Shown here in pieces: positions 34,104 to 46,616 of a stretch of DNA of 64,000 nucleotides (its first letter is position 1; the number at the start of each line of letters is the position of its first letter). Source of the stretch: Poronia punctata (Eukaryota; Ascomycota; Sordariomycetes; Xylariales; Xylariaceae); contig MU401498.1 in assembly GCA_022579005.1 (NCBI GenBank), positions 124,001 through 188,000 on the forward strand. The letters are read 5' to 3'. The translations under genes and the position numbers were made by a program. The notes under the pieces are model-generated. The model saw only the letters and a list, made by a program, of their open reading frames with translations. It did not search any database and was not told the DNA's origin.

Positions 34104-34141
34104 AGCAGCTAGACACCAAGGATATCCGATAGGTCGTCATC
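34104..34141 (-). pseudogene. Possible stranded exon piece of the rhodopsin-type gene
   Basis: On the minus strand, a pyrimidine-tract acceptor (CCCGTTTCAG) is followed by codons for FDDDDLSDILGV and then a stop at the insertion-side flank. An acidic pair followed by a hydrophobic run is what the second helix entry of fungal rhodopsin proteins looks like, and the missing N-terminal part of the broken gene would lie here. The join to the other side is off by one base in frame. Very short, so only suggestive. Confidence 0.3.
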
Positions 34142-34149
34142 GTCAAACC

Positions 34150-36585
34150 TGAAACGGGATATAGGTAGGTTATTAGGTACAAAGAATACGCTTGCAGGTA
34201 GGTAGTCACTAGTGTCTCATGGCAGACGGTCCTGGCGCTATGGGAAAGAAGTTTGTTGTTGTAACCCCACAAGGCTTTCGCTTCTCTTTGCATCGTTGGA
34301 AGAGGATTACTGGTTGACGCAAAAAAAACCAAAAAAAAAAACCTTGGGATCCGTTTCCAAAAACCACAGTCTCACCTACATGTAGCTAACCTAGCCAATC
34401 GGTGGCATATATCGGGTTGGAGGTTATACAAAATCGGTTGGATTTTGTGGTATACGGCAGGTAGGAATGCACGGTAGATGGCAGGTAATACCTACCTAAC
34501 AAGGCTCGCAGACTTGAGAAGGAAGAATGAGGGCCAAAAAAAGAGAGAAAGGCTCATGCTTTGTGATGGATCAGATGGAAGATGGAACAGTGGGGTCTTG
34601 CAAAGGATGCACAGCTCTGAGCCAGGTATAACATAATACCCATTTAAAGTACCAGGTTGGGAAGAAGCAGGCTCAGGGGAGTGACAGAGTGGCTGGTTTG
34701 AGGGGGTGTGTGTGCAAGATGGGAAATTGGTATATGTACCCACTGTAACAAGAGATCGCTATTTTGCAAACGGGTTCACGGGTAGGTAAAAGATGGGTAT
34801 TAGGTATTATTGCTTGGTGGGCGGCCCCCGGCGGTTATCACAAACTGGAAGTAACCCATCCAAGCAAGTCAGCCGTGTCAAGTCGTTCGGCATGGTAATT
34901 ATTAGTATGTAATCTATACAGTATACTTACCTAGCACACAGGGAGGCTGGTGGAACTTAGAGTCCGGACTAGGTAAGCGTGCTTGTCCTTCCTTTACCCC
35001 TTCCCTAAGCGAGTAAGAGAGGGCGTGGGGGGGACGTCCAAGGAGGGGTGTTTCAGGAAAAGAATGTGTAATGGACCATTGATGAGATCTAAGGTAATTG
35101 CATATCGGTACTATGTACTACAATGCAAAGTAAATGGGGCTGGGATGTTGCCCAGGGGAAGGGGGGAGGGGGGGGGAAGCGCCTAAACAGTAGGCAAAGG
35201 AGCTGTACATCAATGAATCCCGGCGCTCTCCTAAACAAGTCATGTTTTACAAAACGTAAGCTGCTGCATGTACCCCCCTTTCATTCCACCTATGCTAGAT
35301 GGGGGTGCCGACAGCCAACGCTTGCTTGGTTTGTTATTAGGCAGTGATTTAAGGGCGAAAAGCTACTACGAGAGGGGTGTTAGTTCAGTACCTAGGTAAC
35401 TATCAATGTGGATACATCAGTGCTTTCCTGTCTCGCGGATTAATTCCCTCTTGCAAGTGCCTATCTAAGATAACTAATGAATATATAGAGTCATTAATAG
35501 AGTAGTAATGTCGCCTAAGAAGCAGAAAAGGCCTTTTCTTTCTAGAAGCAAGCAGAGAGGGTCTGGGCAAAAAGAAGCCGCGGGTTGTTTTAGGAAGGAA
35601 GAATAAGGAAGCTACTTTACTATGTGGCTTCCCTCCGCCCCCTTGCAAAAACGCGTGTGTATTACGTGATGCATACGGGAGGTACAAGTGTACTTTACTC
35701 ATTTTACGCATCCTCCCGTGCAATGCCTACCCCAGGTTAGGTACCTCACCTACCTTTAACAATACCACGTCGACCCCACATTAAGCATTTTGGTGATGGA
35801 TCTATTTTTTGTCCAACGAAATGGCGCGGGAACGATGCTAGTCGAGATGCCCCTAGCAAAATATCTAAATATGCAGGGAAGACTGACATAGGGTCAGGAT
35901 TTGTATCGAATCATGTGGCTCGGTACCGCCATGCCCCCATATTAAAAGGGCCACTGCGAGTTTCTCGAAAACGGGACCCCTAGCAGGGGTATCAGGGAAA
36001 AACCGGGGTTCCTATCCTATGTATCTTACATCCCTGCTTCAAATGACGACTCATAACTACGTTAGGGCCTATCCGTATGGCTATACTCTTTTGGATAGGT
36101 ATCTCGCGTGTGTAGCTTAATTATAACTTTTCTATGTACGAGTATCAACTTTGTTTGGAAAGGCATGGATTTCGAGGGCACGGGGTTCAAGTTTCAGTGG
36201 CAATGAGCATGGCCAGATATATGCAGATCCTTCAAAGGTAAACTATACATGCCGGTATGGTTCAAGGCATTTTAGGTATTGGTGACTGGTGAACATGCAG
36301 AGTTTCTGTGAGCCATGTGTCGTCTGCCTTTGCTCGGTCTAATATGTCACGAAATCCAGAGCGTCAAGAGAACGGCCAACATGTAACGAGATAGCCTCAG
36401 TAGATAATTTTGAATTAGAATATTTTCCTGTTTTTTGTTCCGTATCGAAGACCGAGGAACACGCATGCCTAAGCACATCGTATCTTCGCTCTAGTACGGG
36501 CCATTCTAGATTTTACAGTTTTCTTGTATTGGATACCTGACTTCTCCAAGTCAAGCATCCTGAGTCTTCATGGGCTGTCCGAAAG
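34150..36585. other. Gene-free region of normal composition
   Basis: About 2.4 kb with scattered TACCTAGGTA and TACTCGTA-type words and a G-run near 35161-35178. Several frames of 60-106 codons are present but none has a recognisable motif. Confidence 0.5.
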
Positions 36586-37716
36586 TTATTGCTGCGCCGG
36601 CGGTGACTCTGTAGTATCGTCTTCCTCCTCTTGATCGTCGCCGTTGGCGTCGTCATCCGAATCCCCACCCTCCACGTTCGTAGGCTCCCACGGCTCTTCC
36701 AGTTTCCACCCCTTTCCCGTGCGATATGTTGTGTTCAGTAGCTGTGAAGTTGTCGTCCGATAATGGTCCAACCCCGGGTCTGTATCTTCTTTGCTCGGCG
36801 TGTCGTAGAGCCCCAAGCCTACTAATATCTGGCCTTCCTCTTCCTCTTCGGGTCTCTCCAAGGGTTCATATCGTATGGACTCTTCTGATGGTACGGACCG
36901 TGGTTGTAAAGCTGGGAGTTTGTCTGGCGTTGGAGGAGATCCATATGTATTCCAGTTATTCTGCGATACCTGGTTGGGCGAAACCGAGGATTGCCCATGC
37001 ACGCGACTAGGCTGGTTTGAATAATCCGCTGCTAGCTCCGGTGTACTAATCCATGAACTTCTCGCGCTCGAGTAACCCGGTGTGGTTGCCGGTGTGCCAA
37101 CCCATGAACCTCCCGCGTTGGGGTAATCCGGTGTCAACTCGGGTACGGCGGTACAAGGCAGTGCTGCAGCGTAAGGGCTGTTGTACTGCGAGTAGCCGGC
37201 TATAGGCGACGGGTGATGCCCATGATAGGCTGCGGTTGTCCGTAATGGAGGTAGTGGTGTATGTGAAGGGATATACTGCTCATATTCGATCGGAGGCACC
37301 TGTGCCCATGTGTTCTGAGCGGGCGGAAGAGCATAGCTCGTACCCCGACTAAAAGACGAGTCGTTTGTTTCTACCGGCTCTTGATACTGATGGGTTGCGT
37401 GATATGGCGAAGTAATATCTTGCCCCTGCTGCAACATGTTGAACAGATTCTGGTAGAGCGCTTCATGTCTGCCCTGAGCCGTATGACCTGTCCTCATAGC
37501 TTGTGGGCTGTTGTTGGGCCCCCTAGACTTCATCACCCGCATAGGCGTCGGGTCTGTTACTCCATGATGTCTGCGCCCATGGTCTTTATGTCGGGGCAAC
37601 GCCCGAGATGGGAGTGAGAAAGGCGGCTGTCTGGAATAATCGTTCGGTAACTGTTGGTATGTGTACGGGGTATGTACATTGTGTTGCCCAGTCACCCCGA
37701 AAGCTGGGTGTATCAT
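36586..37716 (-). CDS. Low-complexity hypothetical protein with conserved acidic C-terminal motif
   Basis: A single-exon frame of 376 residues, rich in Pro, Ser, Tyr, Gln and His over residues 1-280 and probably disordered. The segment EEEEEGQILVGLGLYD followed by GKGWKLEEPWEP (about residues 288-345) is of a kind I associate with uncharacterised ascomycete proteins, and the end is a strongly acidic tail. Two near-repeats containing GTPATTPGYSSA and STPELAADYSN lie around residues 206-235. It has no signal peptide and no membrane segment. The composition resembles nuclear or scaffold proteins, but no function can be assigned. Confidence 0.65.
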   Translation of the reverse strand: MIHPAFGVTGQHNVHTPYTYQQLPNDYSRQPPFSLPSRALPRHKDHGRRHHGVTDPTPMRVMKSRGPNNSPQAMRTGHTAQGRHEALYQNLFNMLQQGQDITSPYHATHQYQEPVETNDSSFSRGTSYALPPAQNTWAQVPPIEYEQYIPSHTPLPPLRTTAAYHGHHPSPIAGYSQYNSPYAAALPCTAVPELTPDYPNAGGSWVGTPATTPGYSSARSSWISTPELAADYSNQPSRVHGQSSVSPNQVSQNNWNTYGSPPTPDKLPALQPRSVPSEESIRYEPLERPEEEEEGQILVGLGLYDTPSKEDTDPGLDHYRTTTSQLLNTTYRTGKGWKLEEPWEPTNVEGGDSDDDANGDDQEEEDDTTESPPAQQ

Positions 37717-40700
37717 GGTGTCTGAACTTGAGCTCTGAATAAGCCGTATGGCGTGTGTAGTCCCTGTTATATTCCTCTCTTTCGTCGGGAAGTGGTAGTG
37801 ATCCGGAGAAGAATGTAGCTCAGGTAAGGATAATCTTCGTGATGGGTTGAAGGAGCATGAGTAGGTATTATAAAGGCAGGATGAGATATAAGTAGGTCAG
37901 GTAGGTAGGTAGTAGACTTTAGACTAGATAGTTGGTCCAAGAATGTTGCATGTTGGATATCAAGAAAAGCATTCATAAAGAATAGACTGGATGGGTCCTG
38001 GCCAAAGGCCGGTTCCTGTTAAGTGGCATTGAGTAGGATAGTAACATGTCTATATTGGGTTGGTAGGCCCGAGAAGCAAATACGGTTGAGAGACATTGGC
38101 TACTTTGGCATGTACATTGATTGATGCGAGTGAGCGTGTGCTCATGTGTGCTTTAATCGGACTTGTATGACGGTTCATCGGGACATTCTTTTCTGCGTCA
38201 TGGCCCCGGCAGGGATCCGAGAAGATTGCTGCCGCCCATCGCAAGCAGCGAGTAATACCAGTATTGAGTAGCTTAACTAGATGGGTACATGGCGTGTTAG
38301 TCGTTAGAGAAGGATCCTCCTTTACAGAAGAGTGGGAAAAGAGTACACTGCGCCGAGCCCACAGTCTTGGTCACGATCCACCGTCCACGGGCTACCTGTA
38401 CCTACTATGGCCCACAGCCCACAGCCCACAGCCAACGGCCCATAGCCGGAGACTAGGGGTATCAGCGATAATAGTGTTTGTGGACTTTGTATGAGTATCT
38501 TGTCCACTTGGAGTGCAGTGTTGGACTGCCTAAACGCGTACAAGTACCTAGGTAGGGAGCAGACCAGGAGGCAGACCAGGGGTTTGTAGGAAGAAAGGTC
38601 TTTTTGCGCTAGATGGCTTGCATCCAAGGTTACTTGTAAGCAAAACAGGTAGGGCCACAGAGGCTCCACTATGTGGAGTCTCTAGTGAAAGGAACAAGTT
38701 TAGAACAATTGATAGGACAAAGCTATTTGCTGTTAGCATTCCCTTGAGGCTTGCCCTGCATGCTTTACTCCTCTGTTAAAGGTTTGTGATTGTACCACTC
38801 AACTCCATCCCGACTGCTAATTACATGTAGGTATGAAAGGAGCAGGCGGATTGGCAAGGATGCACTATATCTTTAAGAGTATAGAATAAGTTTGCAAAGG
38901 CACCTGCATACAGCCTGCTGAATACGCACAAAAGAATTTGCCTTGGTAATTTTGCTTGTTTTAAGAGCGGCAGATACCTCAGACATGCTGTAAGGTACGT
39001 ATACTGTTTTGGAAGTCACAACCTAAAGGCATTAATGATCTATAATCGTGGAGACAGGGTTTTGGGAGCTGGTGTTTAGGATTGGGTCAGACAGGTACCT
39101 CGAAGTTAGGGAAGGCGTGTGCCTAGTATGATCAAGAGCTTGAGCAGGGCCTCGTCAACTTATCCACTCCTTGCAGGTGACAGAAAAATGAAAGTTGAGC
39201 ACCCTCCCCCCCCCCCCCCCCCACCGGGGGTACCTACCAAAACACCTCACAGAACAGTAATTAGGTGGGTAGCATGGCTTGTTAAAGGTACCAAGGGGTG
39301 TCCAACTTCCGTTTTTTTGTCACCCGCGTGCCACTTTGCCCTCTGGTAAGCCAGTAAGAAAAAAAGGGTGTGTCGGAAGATTTTGAGGCGTGCGCTCCAC
39401 AACGGCCAATACGGCCACCACTGCCGTTCATTGCACCTACTGGAAAGGGACAGAAACATACATGCCTAGTAGGGTACATACAAACCTATGGTAATGCAGA
39501 TAGAGACTAGGTAATCCAGGTTACCACCCATTTATGCGCAGGGTGCCACTTCTCTACATATTTCGGTAACGCTAGGGAAGGCTAAAGCTAAGCATCTAAG
39601 GGCGGTTCCGTTATTCAGGTAGCCTTTGCTTTCAATTCAAGATGGTGTCCATCAGACTGGTTCCAGAGCCTGAAAAGACTCCACATAAGAGATATACTCC
39701 TCAGTTTGACCGTGTACTATTCACATGTAGGTACTAGGTAGCTGCATCCCTGCTTCCCTCTACACGCCTGTATCTTAAATAGCTTTATCCTACCAATCGG
39801 CCGATCTTGTTTGTTTAAAGGGGCAGTCGTGGATGTTTGCGCTTTGAGGATTTTCTTTCAGGTTAGAGAGGCTAAGCAGAGCACAAAGCACTTAGCATTC
39901 CTGCTAAATCTCTATGTTTAAGTTCTACATATACATTATGGCAAACACTCCGAGCTTATAGATACCGTTTTCATACTCCGTAGCAAGATAAACAGGTGTG
40001 CAGCTTGAGCAAGTAGTTTACTAGGTGCAACTAGGGGTGCTTAGGTATACACCCGTAACAAAGTAGTACCTACTGCTAGGTGTTTAAGCTGTTTTAATAA
40101 GACAAGCAGAATTGTACAGTGTACCTAGGTAGTGTCTAGGCTTTATGCATAAAGCAGTAAGTATACAAGCTAGCAACTTGCAAATTCAACTTTCATGTGA
40201 TTATAGTGTAGACTAGGATCTACCTACTTGTAGGAGCGAGGTGTAGATTGAAGCAAGGGGTAAAGAGCTGTGACAAGAGAAGATATTGATTGCTCACATC
40301 AGGTTCAAGGACAGGCAGATAAATCTGGCTTGGTACTGTTGTTGTGGGTTGGGTAGGTGTATTATGGTATGTTAAGGTGTTAGAGGGATACAGTGCCCTG
40401 ACTGTAAAGGACCCTTATTATACCCCAATCCGTACCTTCCCCCTATACTGTACATGATTACGCTTGACTAGAAAATGGTCACATCCTACAAAGTACAAAG
40501 TACCAGCTACTATATGTGTGGCCTAGAGGAAACCAAGGCAGAAATAAGCAGCTAGGCCGTACACATACTTCTATTTGTTTCCAGTATGCTATTGCCTTGA
40601 AAATTTAGGTACCTAGCGCTAATACCTAAGGTATTGTTGTTAGGATAGTCTAGGTTTTGACTCTTAATCCCTAGTCCTGGCATTATGTGTGTTATTACAA

Positions 40701-43700
40701 TCAACACAACCTTAGGCTGTTTTTAAAAGCAAGAAGCAAAGTAATAAGACAACATACTATATGTTGCCTTTGTGTTAAGCTCTGTTTAGCATGTAGTATG
40801 ATTATAAAGTCTTGCAGCTTAGAAATATTGACCACATGTACATAATGTATACAAACAACCAGGTAATACCTTAGAAAATGTTTAACTTGATACCTAGTTA
40901 ACGTATTGAGTGTACTTACAAAGAGGATCTATTGCCCAAATAGGCCATCTTAAGTTTGTATACCTCCTGTGACTGGTCAGCTTAGCTGTTTAACAGCTTG
41001 ATACTGTATACAAGTACACGTAGAGGCCAGGACCCCGTTACGCAGTACTTCACCATGTGTAGTGAAGAGCCTTTATGCTGCAGCGTCCCGCTCTATGTAC
41101 CTAGGTATCTGCATAAGGAGCCCTCAAGCTCTTGAAATGTCTAGATGCCTAATGCTACATGTATACAATAAAACATAATGCGTCCTAACAAGCTCGTCTA
41201 TAATGCCTACATGTAGTAATGTATGTTTCTACCAGGTACATTATTTTGTGCTGCATCAGGAGTAGTGGCGCCGACTACAAGGGGCCTCTCCTCATAGTAT
41301 ACCTAAAGTACATAGTAAATTCTAACCAGTCCTATATCGGTTGGCATCTAAATTGCTGTACAACAACCTTGAAGCTACCTTACTCGTAGTACCTAAGAAA
41401 TGCTGCATCAGTTAAGGACGTCTTGTTGAGATGTGGCTGCCGAACAGACGACAGGCACTGCCCCTGCCGTCATATCCAACATTTTTATGATGACACGCCA
41501 ATGAGGAAGGAAGCACATATAGGTTAACCTAGGTACCTACTGCTAGCTGCCACCTGCTGCTTCCATAGTATCCACTACATGTACACGACCGTGTAGATAC
41601 AAGCCGAGGGGCAATACCTATTGATGTGGCTTCCTCTGAGCAGAACTCTACTATGGTAGGTTCCAAGCCTGCGATCACTTGGTTAAAATCTACTTGTACT
41701 ACAAGGGTGCCAAAATTGGGTATGTGTAAGAGGCTCATCTCATGATCCTTATTAGCCACACACATGACTTGCTTTTCTAACCAAGCCTTTACATAAACCT
41801 TTAGACAGCTTACCATGTACGAGTACATCCGGAAACATGTCCGACTACGGTCACATATGAAACGACTGCCACTTCCTATTACCTCTTAATGACTCCAGCG
41901 TTGGCGCTTGTGCGGGCGTGACAAGGTGGTAAGCAGATGCCTACTAGATATTTGATGGTCAAGCCGAAATGATCCTATATTTAAAAGTAGCAGGTAAGAC
42001 GATCACCGAGACTATTAATTGGTACGTAGTTATCTGTTGGGTTAAGGATGATCTTGAAGTAAAAGATAGCTATCCACATACACGGTCTGCAAAGCTATGA
42101 TAAGCGCTTCGACTACAGAGCACGGATAAAACCAAACTAGAAGCGATGCTCTACTCGTAAGGTTGGGCAAGACACAACAGTCCAACATACCTACAATGTG
42201 AGATCAGCCTTGGTAAGAGGGGCACTTTGAGGCACAAGGCTTTTTGAACAAGGGTTCCTACCTCTTGTTTGAAGTGTTGTCAACGCAACCAATAAGACAT
42301 ATCCGTTCCAAGTCACCGAACACGACGCCGGGCTGACGATGACTATAAGTCATAGAATGAAATTACTCCCTGGAAACAATATTAGCATTGGACTTAATAC
42401 TACGTGTAGGTATTAGGAGTGATGCATATATGGTGATCCTTCTCCCTCTCTATCGTAACCGCAATGCGCACGCTTCGCATTATCTACACGTATGTTGTCA
42501 TCGTTTTAGCATGTCCCCTTCTCCCTAATCTAAACTCCAGATCAGGCTATTCATAGAGTTGGTCCTACAAGGTCATGGATTGTACTCGTAGAACTGAAAC
42601 GCCACCTAAAGCCACCTGGTAGGAGGAAGTTCCAATTATTAGGGGGCCTGTCTACTTGTCCTAGTGAAGTACTTAGTGGATACGGACAGCGGAATCCTGT
42701 TGATTCGCGCCCGTTCCGCCCTCTGAATGCTCTACAGAATGAATTTACCCGACCTGAAAATCCACAGAGTGCTTCTTGACTTGTGTACGTTACCTTGCCA
42801 TCGTCCTCAGAATACTAGGTACCTTCTTACCTGTACGTGTACATGTGTGGTTTTATCTCTCCACTAGCAGGTGGCTACACACTACATGTACCTAAGCGTA
42901 CACTTGGAAATAACCTAACCTGGAGAAGAGGTAGGTACCTACTTATGTACTCGTAGTCGATGGATTGTAATCCAATTACAAGCCTACGTGCCCAGCCTGC
43001 AGACGCAGGCCTTGGAAGGTATTAGGGGCTATAATTCCTTGTACTCGTAGATAGGCCACCCTAAGTATGGTAGCGACAAGACTAGGTACATACGTATTAT
43101 CTTACCATCTGGTCATCTTACATAGTACTACCTATTTGCTTTCTTACCCATGTCGCAGGAATGATCCGCTTGCACATTTCCAGTTTACGCGCTATCGCCG
43201 TAACACATTTGGCTAGGTTTACGCGCATATTATTAGATGTCTGAAGCTGCGTGACCGCACCGCCTATCCAGCTCGCTTCAATCTGGACACCATACTGATA
43301 CGACATACCACATCAGCAAGGTATGCACATACTGTAGAAATGCCCACAAATAAGAGATGGACTGGCAGGTAGGTACGCTCTAACTTGAGCGAGCCTACCT
43401 ACCCTAATAATATGTACCTGGCCACTTTTAGCTCCCCCACTTCAAACCAACAAGAGAAGGTGCACTCCTAGCAGGTGGTCACAGATCACATCAATGCAGG
43501 CCACAACTCTTCTCTTCTTCCTTGTCCACTCACTTGTATGTGTAAGAAAGTGTCTTGCGATTTGAATCATACTGGCCGACCAAGTAAATAAATGATTAAG
43601 GCGGTCAATAACACGACCAACGCCAAATGGTCAGATCCGGCGCAATCATAATTTGAGAAGCAAGTTTGTTGAAAACCGCCAAGGTGAATCCATGATACTC

Positions 43701-46507
43701 GGGATGGCTACTACTTGTACTCGTACGGTAGCACGCAGTCTCCGAAGATTATAGGTATCATCCTGTGGTCGTATCCTTTGCTGCCATATATTGGCGGCGA
43801 GCCCTTTGAAAAACATGCCGTCTAACCTACCTAGTATACTCGTAAGTTACCCTGTCCACTCATAGGTACAAGTACCTCGTAACACAGGCACAGGGTGACA
43901 GGGTGACAGGCAGAACAGCGCAGGCTTCATCAGGCTGTGAGGGTTGGCTCAGAGACTACGAACTGGATCTGTCAAGGTACCAACATGTACCCCCACACCG
44001 CACTAATCACAAGGCCCATTCCCGCCGTTACCTACCTCTCTCCTCCGGTTAAAGGTGCGAACCTACGTGTAGGTTTATTAGTGGGATTCTCAACAGGCCT
44101 ACTCTGCCTCCAAGACTGCCCGCTTACCTGCTGTGGACAGGCTGCCCTGTCTTGACTCATCCTGGCTTTTCGACAGAAGAGAAACACGATCCTGGAAATA
44201 CTGTATCCCAATGAACAGATTTGGCACCTATGCAAGGAATGAATACACATAGCCGTTCGATACTGACGACCCGAGCCGGGCTGTTCATGTTCCGGCACGG
44301 CTCGGCCAGTCGATTTGACCTTGGTGCCCGATCGGTACTACGAGTATAGCCAACTCTTCTCTACCTTGGGCAGTTGGATGTGCCACCGCTTTTCCTAGAG
44401 GTAATATCGATTGTCGGTGCTTTTGCACATCTGCCGCATACTAGCTACGTCTGCTATCTACCCATTGTGTATAATCCATCGTGACTCAACGTTGCTCCCC
44501 CCCGCTCCACGAATCCACGATGAACATGAGACGGACTCCTGATGGGCCTTCCGGGGTTAGAGGGAATTGCCACCGCTTCTGCGACATCTCATGGCATTTG
44601 CAGAAATTGCCCCAATAACTAGTGCTAACCTAGAACATTTGCAAGTCTGAAGCAATGTCGGAAATGCACGATGCAGACTAGGGGGCTAGGTATCATCAAT
44701 CCGTCACCCGCCCCCGAGCTTAACACATCGATCCTAACGATCTACACTTCAAGTCCAGGCGTCCTAATCAAACTTTTATTGGGTTTCATGGCCGACCCAA
44801 CCGAGCCACCGAGCTTCCTACTGCGGTAGATAGTACGGCTGACGGAAGATGGAGCCCCAGTATTTCGGGGCAACGTCATGAACAGGGCGGCTCCGGCGCT
44901 CATATATCGACGACGACTTTCAGGTCAGACTCACGCTTTCTCCCCTGCCCCTGTTCGAGGTGGGATCAATTTCTCAGATGGTGGCTTGGCTTGTGAGAGC
45001 TTGTAGTGGATACATTGATCCAGCGAGTCTGACATCAATTCCAAGTACTCAGTACACGGTACATCCCTGACTGGCTCAGGCTGTCACGCTATCTGACGCA
45101 GATTACAAGCGTTCGTTTCTGCGTCCCATTGTACTTTGTACACATGGTTTCAAGTAAGCCATCCACTACCTAACTCTATCGTACACGTACGCTACTACCT
45201 CCTCGTCCGTGTATACTCCACTACCTACACATAGCACTACAGGATGCTACGGGCTATCAACGCCACACTTCGTGTACCTACACATACAAGTAGGTATATA
45301 TGCCTGGGCGCACCATTATCGACCGTATCTAGGGCTGCAGGGGATATGCTCCAACTAAAAACCCAGCAGGGCAAAAATAATCACTTTAATAAGCAACCAT
45401 GCAAGTACTTGTTCCTCTTTGCCAACCCAGTTCCGATTGCGATCTAACTAAGGTTAGGTTTACTGACACGACTGAGTAGCAAGTCTCTAGAATCCCATAC
45501 CAGACCCGTGCGTCCCAACACGCCCTCATGTCTCTTGTCTAGCGCAAGTGGAAGTATGTACTCTGGATCGGGTTGCTTTCGCTTTCACATAGTGAAGCCC
45601 CTGTTAAATATCTAGTAGTCTCGCTGGAGTGTCAAATAAGTTCATGTCTCGCATTGGTGAACGTCGGCGAATACATCCAGTACCCCCGCGCCGCCATACC
45701 TGGTGTAGGTACACGAGTAGATCCACACCTAGAAACCTCACCGCCTGTTACCAAACACTAGTGTCACTCTCGACGAGTACATACCTAATGAGTGGGTATC
45801 AGTTAGTAGGCCTGATAAGTGCATACGAGTGCCTACCTCGACCACCTACTAAACTAGGTCCTCACATCCGCATCGACAGAGAATGGCACAGGAGTGGCAT
45901 CGGTCAGTTCTTGTCATCACATCGGCCCCATTGCATACAACCCAAACCTAGCATTCTCCATCATTTAGTATACAAATACCTAACACGTACGCGCGTACAC
46001 AACATATAGACAACCTAAACATGTACACGTACGTCGCATAACCGATCTTCACGTCTAGACCAGTCCTTCTCCCGGGACTCCTTTCCATTGCAAACCACAA
46101 ATTTGCCGGTTAGTATCAAGGGGGTTTTCGCTTTTAAGACCTTTCCCCGCCACGCCCTCCCTATTGTGTAAGTGGGCGCGTGTGATGGACTAATCCATGC
46201 AAGCAAGCTATGCCTCCGTCGAAACCGTATCTGGTGAATGGTCAGAGCCTGGCGTGCTACCTAACTACAGAGGGTGATGCGCGGCCTATCTGATTTAGAT
46301 GGTAGCGAATTACATTGACCAGGCGACCCATACGACGCAACAGTCATTACGTACCCATTCGCGCGCATTTGCCGTCAAGCCGTTCATCTTCGTTTGCAGG
46401 GGGCGTACTCGTAGGCCCGGCCAGTTACGTGGTGGTGAAAATGGGATACATGTAAGGCTACGAACGGTAACCTAGTCTGTATTCTTTCGTTCTCTTGTCA
46501 CCCCAAG
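37717..46507. other. 8.8-kb gene-poor region with recurrent short motifs
   Basis: No coding region with a recognisable domain or plausible splice structure was found on either strand, although composition is normal and not RIP-like. Present are TACTCGTA/TACGAGTA octamers, TACCTAGGTA palindromes, CCCACAG tandem copies near 38411-38435 and an 18-base C-run at 39206-39223. It may hold non-coding transcripts or be the eroded remains of old repeats; the sequence alone does not tell. Confidence 0.5.
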
Positions 46508-46557
46508 GATGCAGATTGCTTTCTCCATTGCGGATGCAGATTGCTTTCTCCATTGCG
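46508..46557. repeat. Perfect 25-bp tandem duplication
   Basis: The unit starting GATGCAGATTGCTTTCTCC occurs twice without any difference. It lies 60 bases beyond the stop codon of the PfkB kinase gene, so it is probably in its 3' untranslated region. Confidence 0.95.
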
Positions 46558-46616
46558 GACCCCGAGTCCGCCACGTCCTTTTGTCGCTTTTTCGCTCCAG
46601 ACTTTGATCGTCAATA

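Noticed and set aside
41529..41828. 99-codon minus-strand frame in the gene-poor region
   Set aside because: Composition is ambiguous and no motif, intron or neighbour supports it; not enough to call a gene.
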